Assembly (NCBI GenBank): GCA_036005185.1
Contig: DASYQS010000024.1
Span: 1-64,000 of the forward strand
Direction of reading: 5' to 3'
Source: VBAU01 sp036005185
GTDB lineage: Bacteria; Bacteroidota; Bacteroidia; Chitinophagales; Chitinophagaceae
Length of the DNA: 64,000 nucleotides
The translations under genes and the position numbers were made by a program. Position 1 is the first letter of the stretch. Each line of letters starts with the position of its first letter. A model generated the notes under the pieces. The model was not told the DNA's origin. It ran no database searches and was given only the letters and a program-made list of their open reading frames with translations. Below, in pieces: positions 27,769 through 35,459 of the stretch.

Positions 27769-28359
27769 ATGCCTCTGGACAATGAAAGAGAATTGTTGAA
27801 GCGGGTCAGAAAAGATCCGCAAGCCTTTGCAGTAATCTATGATCAGCATTATAATTCTATTTTTTCCTACATTTTCCGCCGCTTGGCAAACTATGAGCTG
27901 GCAAGAGATGTTACTGCTGAAACTTTTTTAAAAGCTTACCAAAAGATCGGTGTTTTTGAATGGAGAAATATTCCTATTTCAGCTTGGTTATTCCGGATAG
28001 CAACAAACGAGATCAATTTACATTTCCGCCATGCAAAAAACAAGCATAGCTATCTCGATGAAACTAATCTGCATTTATACTTGCCTTATGAAGAAGGCAT
28101 CGAAACTGAGAAAGCCGCATTGGAAAAGGCTTTGCAGGAAAACAAAGAGTTTTTGATGATACAAAAACAATTGCTTCGGCTCAACATAAAATACCAGGAA
28201 GTAATTGCTTTGAGATATTTTGAAGAAAAAAACATTAAGGAAATTTCAACTATCCTCAGCAAAAAGCAAGGCACTGTAAAATCGCTGCTTTCACGTGGAT
28301 TGGAAAAGCTCCGATTAGCAATAGAAAAGCCCCTCTTCTCTGGAGAGCGGTTGGGGTGA
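27769..28359 (+). CDS. ECF-type RNA polymerase sigma factor
   Basis: 196 residues. Region 2 (about 15-85) contains YDQHYNSIFSYIFRRL and AETFLKAYQK; region 4 (about 125-180) contains KYQEVIALRYFEEKNIKEIS and KKQGTVKSLLSRGLEKLR. It directs RNA polymerase to alternative promoters. The last nine residues (PLFSGERLG) and the TGA stop are read from repeat copy B, so the original C-terminus was probably different. A membrane protein gene follows 46 bases downstream and may be co-transcribed; it could act as an anti-sigma, but has no ZAS zinc motif. Regulon unknown. Confidence 0.9.
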   Translation: MPLDNERELLKRVRKDPQAFAVIYDQHYNSIFSYIFRRLANYELARDVTAETFLKAYQKIGVFEWRNIPISAWLFRIATNEINLHFRHAKNKHSYLDETNLHLYLPYEEGIETEKAALEKALQENKEFLMIQKQLLRLNIKYQEVIALRYFEEKNIKEISTILSKKQGTVKSLLSRGLEKLRLAIEKPLFSGERLG

Positions 28360-28397
28360 GGTCTGCAACCTATTTTGATTTTTGAATTATATAAATG
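28331..28397. repeat. dispersed repeat copy B, overlapping the sigma gene end
   Basis: Same order of words as copy A: cccctcttctctggagag, then ggggtgaggt, ctgcaacct, attttga, tttttgaattata. It covers the last codons and stop of the sigma gene and ends 9 bases before the next gene's ATG, so copies A and B occupy the same position relative to two consecutive gene starts. Confidence 0.6.
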
Positions 28398-28405
28398 GAA
28401 TCGCT

Positions 28406-28915
28406 ATGGAAGAAAATGATTTTCTCAGCAAAATGGAAAATTTAAAGAAACCGGAAGTAAATGCAGAAGTGTCTCAGCGGCAAATAAAGCTTGCCCTGTT
28501 GAACACAAAAAAAAGCGCTGCATGGGGAACATGGTTCCTCATCGTTCCTATATTTTTCCTTGGCTGCATTGCCATCAAATATTTATTGCAATGGAATTGG
28601 GGTATAGCCGATGGCTTTATTGAATGGATGGCCCAGCTCGATCACCAAACTAGCACCGCCTGGGTAACTCCTGTTTTTTTTGTTTTGCTGCCCGCCATTG
28701 GCGCCGTCATAAATCTTTTAGCTGTCATGCATTTTATTTACGATCAGCTTGCAAAAGAGTTGACTGTAACAATCAAGCTAAAGTGGTTTAATATTATTCT
28801 TGCGGCAATCAGCATAGGCATTATTGCTATTGTACTTCTTTACGCCGTCTCAGAAAATTCAGCTGAAAGAGCCATTCATAGAATAGAAAAAGCAGAACAA
28901 CGGCAAATAAAATAA
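28406..28915 (+). CDS. three-helix membrane protein, possibly sigma-associated
   Basis: About 169 residues from ATG 28406 (MEENDFLSKMENLKKP); the frame is open to a TTG 24 bases upstream, but that part is inside a repeat. A soluble N-terminal segment (1-40) is followed by three hydrophobic segments, near 45-67, 90-115 and 127-148, then a charged C-terminal helix. The short cytoplasmic N-terminus plus membrane anchor and its position right after an ECF sigma gene would fit an anti-sigma or associated factor. I see no zinc-binding HxxxCxxC motif and no known family, so this role is only suggested by context. Confidence 0.65.
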   Translation: MEENDFLSKMENLKKPEVNAEVSQRQIKLALLNTKKSAAWGTWFLIVPIFFLGCIAIKYLLQWNWGIADGFIEWMAQLDHQTSTAWVTPVFFVLLPAIGAVINLLAVMHFIYDQLAKELTVTIKLKWFNIILAAISIGIIAIVLLYAVSENSAERAIHRIEKAEQRQIK

Positions 28916-28989
28916 TTTCTGCGAACAATAATCACAAAACAAAATCAGGTTTATAGTTAAATTGCGCCCTCAAATTATCATTAACTACT

Positions 28990-30540
28990 CTGAGAAGAAA
29001 GATCAGATATTACCGTCTATTATGGCTCAAATATGACCTTCCGGCAGGTCTTTCTGTTTTTTTGGTGGCATTGCCTCTTTGTCTAGGCATTGCTTTAGCT
29101 TCCGGTGCTCCGCTGTATGCAGGTATTCTTTCCGGTGTTATTGGTGGGATTGTAGTTTCATTTATCAGCGGCTCACAGTTAAGTGTGTCCGGCCCGGCTG
29201 CGGGGCTTTCGACTTTAGTAGCAGCAACCATTGTTTCTTACGGCAATTATAAAATTTTTCTACTTGCTGTAATTGTAGCAGGAATTTTCCAAATTGTACT
29301 GGGTGTTCTCAAGCTTGGTGTCATTGCGAACTATTTTCCTTCAGCAGTCATCAAAGGAATGTTGGCTGCTATTGGCATTTTGCTCATTGCCAAACAAATT
29401 CCTTTTGCGTTGGGTTATGATAAACCTGATTTCTGGAGCAGCGGACTTCTTGGCTTTTTTCGAGGAAAAAATTTTTCAGGCAGTATTCATAATTTTAATG
29501 TGCACACAACCAGAGGAGCTATCATCGTGTCCTTGGCCTCGCTTGCTGTTCTAATTTTATTGCAGCAGCCATTTGCCAAAAAGCTGAAGGTGATCCCTGC
29601 TCCGTTAATTGCTGTACTTATTGGTGTGCTCATTAATTATCTTTTTACCAGTGCCACTTCTGCTTATTCGCTCAAACAAGCGCAACTGGTAAATATTCCC
29701 TCAAATATTTTTGGCAATATTTCTTTTCCTGCTTTTTCAAAAATTTTTTCGAATAGCGAGATTTGGAAAGACGGAATAATCATAGGGTTGCTTGCAACAT
29801 TGGAAACCTTACTTTGCGTGGAAGCCATTGATAAATTAGACAGGCATAACCGTATTACACCAGTAAATCGTGAGATGGTAGCTCAAGGCATAGGCAATAT
29901 GGTTTGTGGTTTGTTGGGGGCTATTCCTATGACGGCTGTGATCGTACGTGGCGCAGCCAATGTTGATGCAGGCGCCAGAACAAGATTGTCTGCTTTTACT
30001 CATGGATTGTTTTTATTGCTCACAGTCTTGTTCATTCCTTTTGCATTAAATAAAATTCCCTACGCCTCACTGGCTGCCATTTTATTTGTAACAGGTTACA
30101 ATCTCACCAAACCCAAACTCTATCGCAATATGTGGAGTCTGGGCTGGAAACAATTTCTTCCTTTCATTCTGACAATCATTATCATTTTGATGACCGATCT
30201 TTTGATAGGAGTAATGACAGGTTTGTTGCTATCCGTTTATTATATAATTAGTCAAAATTTTAGAGCAGAATATAAAGTACAGATCACAGAGAAAAATGGT
30301 CACGAGGTTTTTTACATCAAGCTCAACAGCAATGTTACTTTTCTTAATAAAGTGAAACTGAAAGATGCCTTAGATAAAATTCCTGAAGACTCCATACTTA
30401 CTATTGATGGCAGCGAATGCAATTTTATTGATTACGATATTCTGGAAATTATCAGCGAATTTGAAAATAAGGCCCGCGACCGGGATATTGAAGTGCATTT
30501 GATGGGTATTGAAAAAGTGAATGTGACGGCGATACATTAA
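28990..30540 (+). CDS. SulP-family anion permease with STAS domain
   Basis: The first standard start is a TTG at 29062 (492 residues), but the conserved SulP opening KYDLPAGLSVFLVALPLCLG begins about 33 bases earlier, at 29029. The frame stays open back to 28957, with only CTG (28990) or ATC (29002) as possible starts. I therefore extend to 28990 and mark the start as uncertain; an ATG at 29022 is one frame off. About 11 hydrophobic segments follow, with SGPAAGLSTLV and EAIDKLDRHNRITP, then a C-terminal STAS domain (about 405-490 from the TTG: VTFLNKVKLKDAL, ILTIDGSECNFIDYD). Family members move sulfate, bicarbonate or other anions; the substrate is not deducible. Confidence 0.85.
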   Translation: MRRKIRYYRLLWLKYDLPAGLSVFLVALPLCLGIALASGAPLYAGILSGVIGGIVVSFISGSQLSVSGPAAGLSTLVAATIVSYGNYKIFLLAVIVAGIFQIVLGVLKLGVIANYFPSAVIKGMLAAIGILLIAKQIPFALGYDKPDFWSSGLLGFFRGKNFSGSIHNFNVHTTRGAIIVSLASLAVLILLQQPFAKKLKVIPAPLIAVLIGVLINYLFTSATSAYSLKQAQLVNIPSNIFGNISFPAFSKIFSNSEIWKDGIIIGLLATLETLLCVEAIDKLDRHNRITPVNREMVAQGIGNMVCGLLGAIPMTAVIVRGAANVDAGARTRLSAFTHGLFLLLTVLFIPFALNKIPYASLAAILFVTGYNLTKPKLYRNMWSLGWKQFLPFILTIIIILMTDLLIGVMTGLLLSVYYIISQNFRAEYKVQITEKNGHEVFYIKLNSNVTFLNKVKLKDALDKIPEDSILTIDGSECNFIDYDILEIISEFENKARDRDIEVHLMGIEKVNVTAIH

Positions 30541-30901
30541 CATGATAAACGACGTATCGAACCAGTTTTTAACAGAGCCTGGCTTGATACTATTCCCCAA
30601 TTATTTTTTTGCCGGATACTTTTTTACATTTTTCCCAAGGCAACAAATATTTTCAATTCATTTTGGGGCAGGCAGCCAATCGCATTATTTTGTTGCTTTC
30701 AATCAGTAATTCTGGTCAGCCTCAGGGCTCGAACCTTGGCGAAGATAAAACTATGCTTGTCGTGATACGAATTATGGCGTGAGTAAATCCACTTCAAGAG
30801 ATTGTACGATAAGACAATCTTATTTATAGCATCTAAAAAAACTATTATGAGCTTTAAGTCGTAGCGCACCTAAGAAGAACGATAGGAATTATGTAAAATA
30901 G
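30541..30901. other. intergenic 361 bases after SulP
   Basis: No coding sequence is visible. The minus strand at 30713-30741 resembles a tRNA 3' end (caaggttcgagccctg then aggctgacca), with one mismatch in the T-stem and no D or anticodon arm. It could be a decayed tRNA or a chance match. The rest is featureless. Confidence 0.35.
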
Positions 30902-31363
30902 TTATTTTATAACATAATACAGTTGCTTATAATCTATTCGCCAGTCCTGAATTGATAAAGATGCATTTCCAACGTCTTTTTCTGATATAAGAGATTTGTT
31001 CGAAATAGTTTTATAATTTGAAAATTGATAAGTCGGGTTAGAATACATTTCCCACTTTCCATTTTTGTTGATGAATAATGCCATGCCATTCAGCATGATC
31101 TCTTTTTCTCCTAAATGACTTTTCAGAAGTTCTAATTGAAATCCTATTTCGGTAGAATCGATCCTACCCAACTTAATAATACCGGTATGTCCAAATTTTT
31201 CAAGGATTATCACTATTGAGGTATCGAATGAAGCATCCTCAAACGACTGTTGTTCATCAACGAAGAACGAAGTAATCTCAATTTTTGCATAAACTCTATC
31301 CATTTGAGAAAAAGAATAAAACCCAGACAGGAGAAAGCAAATGATAAAAAGGTATCTTCTCAT
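30902..31363 (-). CDS. exported protein of unknown function
   Basis: 153 residues with a signal peptide (MRRYLFIICFLLSGFYSFSQ, cut near residue 19). The mature part is beta-rich with no Cys and no known motif. It is followed downstream by a 361-base gap and sits 141 bases after the DUF1016 gene on the same strand. I do not recognise a family. Context suggests an accessory segment. Confidence 0.6.
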   Translation of the reverse strand: MRRYLFIICFLLSGFYSFSQMDRVYAKIEITSFFVDEQQSFEDASFDTSIVIILEKFGHTGIIKLGRIDSTEIGFQLELLKSHLGEKEIMLNGMALFINKNGKWEMYSNPTYQFSNYKTISNKSLISEKDVGNASLSIQDWRIDYKQLYYVIK

Positions 31364-31504
31364 AACTAATCATTTATGATGATAACGTCAAACAATAGCA
31401 AAGCTGATGTCAAGGATCTAATTCCCATCAAATTCATAATAAAATCGCTAGTGGAAAAACATTATTCGAATTTTCTGTTGAACTGTGACTAACAGCGTCC
31501 TGAT

Positions 31505-32830
31505 CTAAATCTTTTTTGCTGATAACAATAATAGTGGTAGATAAGGGTTTTTAAAAATATTTGTAATAACCAGATTATTATTTATATCGTCAATAAAGAT
31601 TGTGTCTATTGTAACCGTACTTCCCTTTGTTTTTTTTATACTTGTTTTTAAAGAGTTTTGTAATGCGACCATCGTAGCTTGCTCACGTTCTCTTGCTCTC
31701 CTTGTTTGTTCATATATATGCTTGGCAATTTGCTTCCGCAAACCGGCTATGTTTAATCCTTGTGTTGCCGTTAATCTGGCATAGAAGAGCTTAGCCTCTA
31801 TTTCCCGCAAAGATAATAAAGCCAAAATATGTTCCCAGCTTACCAGGTAAGCGATTCGTAAAGCAATGTTCAAATCATTGAATTGTTCAGCAAACTCAGC
31901 CATTTCGTGCAATTGTTTTTTACTGAAAATTTGGCTATATTTTTTTTCTAATTGCAGCGAGACATTGCGAATAATTGATTCCCTATGAATACTTTCATTA
32001 GTAAGAAGAATTTCCTGATTAATTCGCTTCCCAATTTCCCAGAAGGATAAATTCAGATTGGCGTTGAGCCACCTGTTTTTCCGGCACCTGTATTTCTCAA
32101 TATGTTGAGATAATACTCCAAACAATTCTTTTTCAATGGCAGGTATCTTTTTATTTTTTTCAACCAGCATTGTAGATTTTTTTTTTGACGGCTCCATTAA
32201 TTTACGGAAAGAAGATAATAACGGCTCTTTAAAAACATTTTTTATTACCGGGTTATTGCGGCTTGTTTGCTGCAAACCTGGTTGCAATAGTTGTAAAAAC
32301 TTTCCAGTTTTCAGACTCTCCGTCAGGACACCGATCCTGTCCTTACCAGCTTTAAAGGCCTTGAGCTGTTTAAACAAGTTCGCAGACATTCGTTTGCGTA
32401 AACGGTTCACGGTTAACCCCTGTTCTACTGTAAGCTTAAAATAAAATAACTTAAGTTCCAAGTCTTTAATCTGTATTAGGAGCAGAATATGTTCCCAGCT
32501 TACAAGGGGAGAAATCTGCGCTACGCTGGAAAATTCAGGGAACTGATCGGCAAACTGCCCCATCTTTTTTAAATTCTTTTCGGTAAACCAAGGCCCATAG
32601 TTCGCAACAAGTTGTGTTGAGATGGTGCGAATGACAGATTTATCATATTCAGGTCGCTTATTTTTACATACATATTGATTTAGCCCTTTACCTATCTCCC
32701 AAAAAAGGGTCACCAACCCTGAGTTGATTGCCCTTAGAAACTCCCGATGTTTTTTCTCAATGATTTCTGACAGATCAACAGCCAATCGATCTCCAGTTGA
32801 AGTTTCTCTATTTTCTGTTTTTGTCTCCAT
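31505..32830 (-). CDS. tandem DUF1016 N-terminal (YhcG_N) protein without nuclease domain
   Basis: 441 residues. Two copies of the YhcG N-terminal domain are visible. Copy 1 (about 18-212) has LFWEIGKGLNQYV, FTEKNLKKMGQFADQFPEF, LVSWEHILLL and LFYFKLTVEQGL. Copy 2 (about 232-437) has SFWEIGKRINQEIL, FSKKQLHEMAEFAEQFNDL, LVSWEHILALL and LFYARLTATQGL. Each copy ends with the short linker (VIKNVFKEPLL, VITNIFKNPYL) that normally leads into the C-terminal PD-(D/E)xK nuclease. No nuclease domain follows. YhcG-like proteins are DNA-processing proteins often found near restriction or mobile elements. Here the protein may bind DNA or interfere with a full-length partner; this is inference. Confidence 0.82.
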   Translation of the reverse strand: METKTENRETSTGDRLAVDLSEIIEKKHREFLRAINSGLVTLFWEIGKGLNQYVCKNKRPEYDKSVIRTISTQLVANYGPWFTEKNLKKMGQFADQFPEFSSVAQISPLVSWEHILLLIQIKDLELKLFYFKLTVEQGLTVNRLRKRMSANLFKQLKAFKAGKDRIGVLTESLKTGKFLQLLQPGLQQTSRNNPVIKNVFKEPLLSSFRKLMEPSKKKSTMLVEKNKKIPAIEKELFGVLSQHIEKYRCRKNRWLNANLNLSFWEIGKRINQEILLTNESIHRESIIRNVSLQLEKKYSQIFSKKQLHEMAEFAEQFNDLNIALRIAYLVSWEHILALLSLREIEAKLFYARLTATQGLNIAGLRKQIAKHIYEQTRRAREREQATMVALQNSLKTSIKKTKGSTVTIDTIFIDDINNNLVITNIFKNPYLPLLLLSAKKI

Positions 32831-32871
32831 AAAATCTCTAATTCAACTGCCAATCTCAAATCAATGCATTG

Positions 32872-33987
32872 CTACCTCGTCTCTACCTTATGTTTAGCCC
32901 ATTGCCTTGTAAACGTGGGGCTTCCGTCTGTGTATGTATATACCCCAATTACCAGGCAATTCCATGTGAGTTCTACAGTTGGCGCAGGAAGAGATGAATA
33001 ATAATTATTTTGGCCAAAAAGAGTTAGTGTTCTTGTTACATTTCTACCATACCTGTCAGTATACGTTGCCCACATAGGAGTGGCCGTAATGGGATACATC
33101 ACTACACTTGTAACTTCGTTGTTTAGTTTGACAACGGTAGCATGATAGGTATAAACAGTTTGAATATAACCACCCGCGTCGTCAATATCTTCATCTGCAT
33201 ATTGTGTCTCATTTTCAGAAAAATAAACCGCGTATTCATAATCTATGCCACTACTTGCTACATTTGGATCATCAGGACAATGACCTTGTATGTATGGATC
33301 GTCACAACCAGTACAAGTTCTTCCTATATATTCTTCGATTTGGTCAGTAGTACCATCACTATAATAATAAGTGGTAACAAGATACCAATCGATACATTCG
33401 GTTTCGGTTCTAGCTGCTTGGCCCGAGTTTGGAGAGTTTTCCTTTGCTTTTACAATACCGGCTGAATACAGGTGATTATTTTTATAAGTTAACTCATATT
33501 GCAGCCAACCGGTAACACTTAGAAACTTAAACGTCCCGTTACATTCTGGTGTTGAAGTATTGAAAATATGATAAAATGTGTTGCGTGGAATTTTATTTAA
33601 TTCGCCGTTTTCGGATGAATATAAAACAAGGTTCCCTTTTCTGATATCTCCGCTTTTATTTATTATCAAAAGTAAATTTAGGTTCAAGTTCTTATCAATC
33701 TTTTTTATCGTTTTAAAACTCTCATTGATAGGTATAATAAGGATTTGTTCTTCATTATCAGATTTCTCAAACTCAAGTTTTGAAAAATCAAGATTATTCT
33801 TAAGTAAATCAATATTAGCTGCTTTGTTTGGTTGTTTTTCAGATTTTTGCTGCTCCAGCCATGAATTCACTTTAACGATAATTTCAGTGTTTGAAAGATT
33901 TTGTGAAGTTTCTTTTTTGCAGGAATTGAAAAATACAATTATTAGCGCCACATAAGGTGCCGCCACGAATAAGGTTGCCTTTCTCAT
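32872..33987 (-). CDS. lipoprotein of unknown function
   Basis: 371 residues. The signal peptide ends in FFNSC (Cys23) followed by KKETS, a Bacteroidota lipoprotein signal. The N-terminal half (about 30-190) is a soluble domain with many charged residues. The C-terminal half contains a CTGCDDPYIQGHC cluster that may be disulfide-linked, and Tyr-rich beta stretches. No known family comes to mind. It lies 41 bases upstream of the DUF1016 gene on the same strand. A surface protein of an accessory segment is the best description. Confidence 0.6.
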   Translation of the reverse strand: MRKATLFVAAPYVALIIVFFNSCKKETSQNLSNTEIIVKVNSWLEQQKSEKQPNKAANIDLLKNNLDFSKLEFEKSDNEEQILIIPINESFKTIKKIDKNLNLNLLLIINKSGDIRKGNLVLYSSENGELNKIPRNTFYHIFNTSTPECNGTFKFLSVTGWLQYELTYKNNHLYSAGIVKAKENSPNSGQAARTETECIDWYLVTTYYYSDGTTDQIEEYIGRTCTGCDDPYIQGHCPDDPNVASSGIDYEYAVYFSENETQYADEDIDDAGGYIQTVYTYHATVVKLNNEVTSVVMYPITATPMWATYTDRYGRNVTRTLTLFGQNNYYSSLPAPTVELTWNCLVIGVYTYTDGSPTFTRQWAKHKVETR

Positions 33988-34362
33988 AAAAAAGATTTAA
34001 GAGTTTAGAAAATTATTTCTACTACTAATTTGAAACCTTAATTAAGAGAAGTGCATTTAGGTAGAGTAGCGATTCATTATTGCAATAGAATATTCAATGT
34101 AAGAACTATTATCAGAACAAAAAAATTAATTTGAACGAGGCATGAAAATTCCATACCATCCCATTTCGACTAACTCATCAGCTCACATCTTTTTAACTTG
34201 CGTCCCCAAAATTCTTATTAGCTCGACAACGAAGTTGTTGGTGTCGAGCCTAGAAAGATGAATTCTATAAACTTGACTTCGCTATTTGTTAATGAAAAAA
34301 ATTCTTTGATGTCAGATAGCTTACAAACCTGTCAGAATTCAACTTCGTAACTTGCGTCAAAA
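33988..34362. other. intergenic 375 bases before msrA, with a hairpin
   Basis: No gene is seen. A stem gctcgaca / tgtcgagc (34221-34228 and 34242-34249) encloses a smaller stem caac-gaa-gttg, giving two alternative folds. There is no T-run, so it is more likely a palindromic repeat than a terminator. The divergent promoters of the lipoprotein and msrA must lie here but cannot be pinned down. Confidence 0.4.
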
Positions 34363-35007
34363 ATGGATAGCATGAAATTTGTACCCTTCTTATTCATCTC
34401 AATTTTTATTATGCAATATACAGATGCCCAACAGGCTAATTCAACGAAAGACAAGATGGCAAGTTCAACTACTGATACAGCTACCTTTGGCACCGGCTGC
34501 TTTTGGTGCACAGAAGCCATTTTTAAAGAACTGAATGGAGTGATCTCTGTAACGCCAGGCTATGCTGGCGGCATTACTGAAAACCCAACCTACAAGGAGG
34601 TTTGCAGTGGCAACACAGGTCACGCAGAATGTGCTCAGATCGTTTATGATCCATCAAAAATTTCCTATGATGAGCTGCTTGAGGTTTTTTGGGAGGTGCA
34701 CGATCCAACTACCTTAAATCGCCAGGGCGCTGATGTCGGTACACAATACCGCAGTGCTATTTTCTATCACAATGATGAACAAAAAAGATTGGCTGAAAAA
34801 TATAAAACAGAATTAGATAGAAGCGGTGCTTATGACAAACCTATCGTAACAGAGATCACAAAGCTCGATAAATTTTATCCTGCCGAGAATTATCATCACG
34901 ATTATTATGAGTATAATAAGGACAAAAACCCCTATTGCTCCATTGTGATCAGACCCAAGCTTGAAAAATTCAGAAAAGTATTCAAAGAAAAACTAAGATT
35001 GAAATGA
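34363..35007 (+). CDS. msrA: exported peptide methionine sulfoxide reductase MsrA
   Basis: 214 residues, with an N-terminal hydrophobic stretch (about 5-20) that looks like a signal peptide, so the enzyme is probably periplasmic. The catalytic motif GCFWCTEA places the nucleophile Cys at 46 and the second Cys at 49. GTQYRSAIF and the C-terminal HHDYYEYN and YCSIVIRPK are family blocks. It reduces the S-epimer of methionine sulfoxide in oxidised proteins. The ATG at 34363 and one at 34372 (MKFVPFL) both precede the signal peptide and cannot be separated. No msrB is fused or adjacent. Confidence 0.93.
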   Translation: MDSMKFVPFLFISIFIMQYTDAQQANSTKDKMASSTTDTATFGTGCFWCTEAIFKELNGVISVTPGYAGGITENPTYKEVCSGNTGHAECAQIVYDPSKISYDELLEVFWEVHDPTTLNRQGADVGTQYRSAIFYHNDEQKRLAEKYKTELDRSGAYDKPIVTEITKLDKFYPAENYHHDYYEYNKDKNPYCSIVIRPKLEKFRKVFKEKLRLK

Positions 35008-35020
35008 TAAGAAAGGATAA

Positions 35021-35434
35021 TTAGGATAATTTGGCTATTTTTTTATTATTGTAGAGCCTTTTGATTTGAAGTTTTTCAGAGCCAAAATTGATCAACAATC
35101 CTATTTCGAATTGTGAAGCTTCAAGATAATTAACTGCCTGGGCAATATGTATATCAAGTAACTCACTGCAAGCCTTTATCTCAACCATAACAACATCAGC
35201 AATGATAAAATCAACTCTTCGTGTTCCGATGTGAATGCTTCTATAGAATATTGGAATTTCAACTTCATCACTATAGACAATATTCTGATGTTTGAATTCA
35301 ACTTTTAGGGCATTATGAAAAATGCTTTCCTGAAAACCGCATCCCAAGGAATTATGAACATTCATTGCGCATTCAATAATCTTCTCAGTTACGTCCCAGT
35401 ATTTTGTTCTGATAGAGTTTTCCATAAACTTCAT
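35021..35434 (-). CDS. GxxExxY-family protein (PD-(D/E)xK-like fold)
   Basis: 137 residues; ATG 35434 or ATG 35425 (MENSIRT) are both possible. The signature region is HNSLGCGFQESIFHNAL, where G-FQE-I-F fits the GxxExxY motif. RRVDFIIADVVMVEIKA carries a D(x)nExK pattern as in PD-(D/E)xK nucleases. This family is frequent and often multi-copy in Bacteroidota; its function is not established. It is convergent with msrA (13-base gap). Confidence 0.85.
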   Translation of the reverse strand: MKFMENSIRTKYWDVTEKIIECAMNVHNSLGCGFQESIFHNALKVEFKHQNIVYSDEVEIPIFYRSIHIGTRRVDFIIADVVMVEIKACSELLDIHIAQAVNYLEASQFEIGLLINFGSEKLQIKRLYNNKKIAKLS

Positions 35435-35459
35435 TGTTGTAAATATCTTTTTATTTCAT

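Noticed and set aside
27769..28359. Frameshift at the sigma gene end
   Set aside because: The frame is intact; the odd tail comes from the repeat, not from a frame change.
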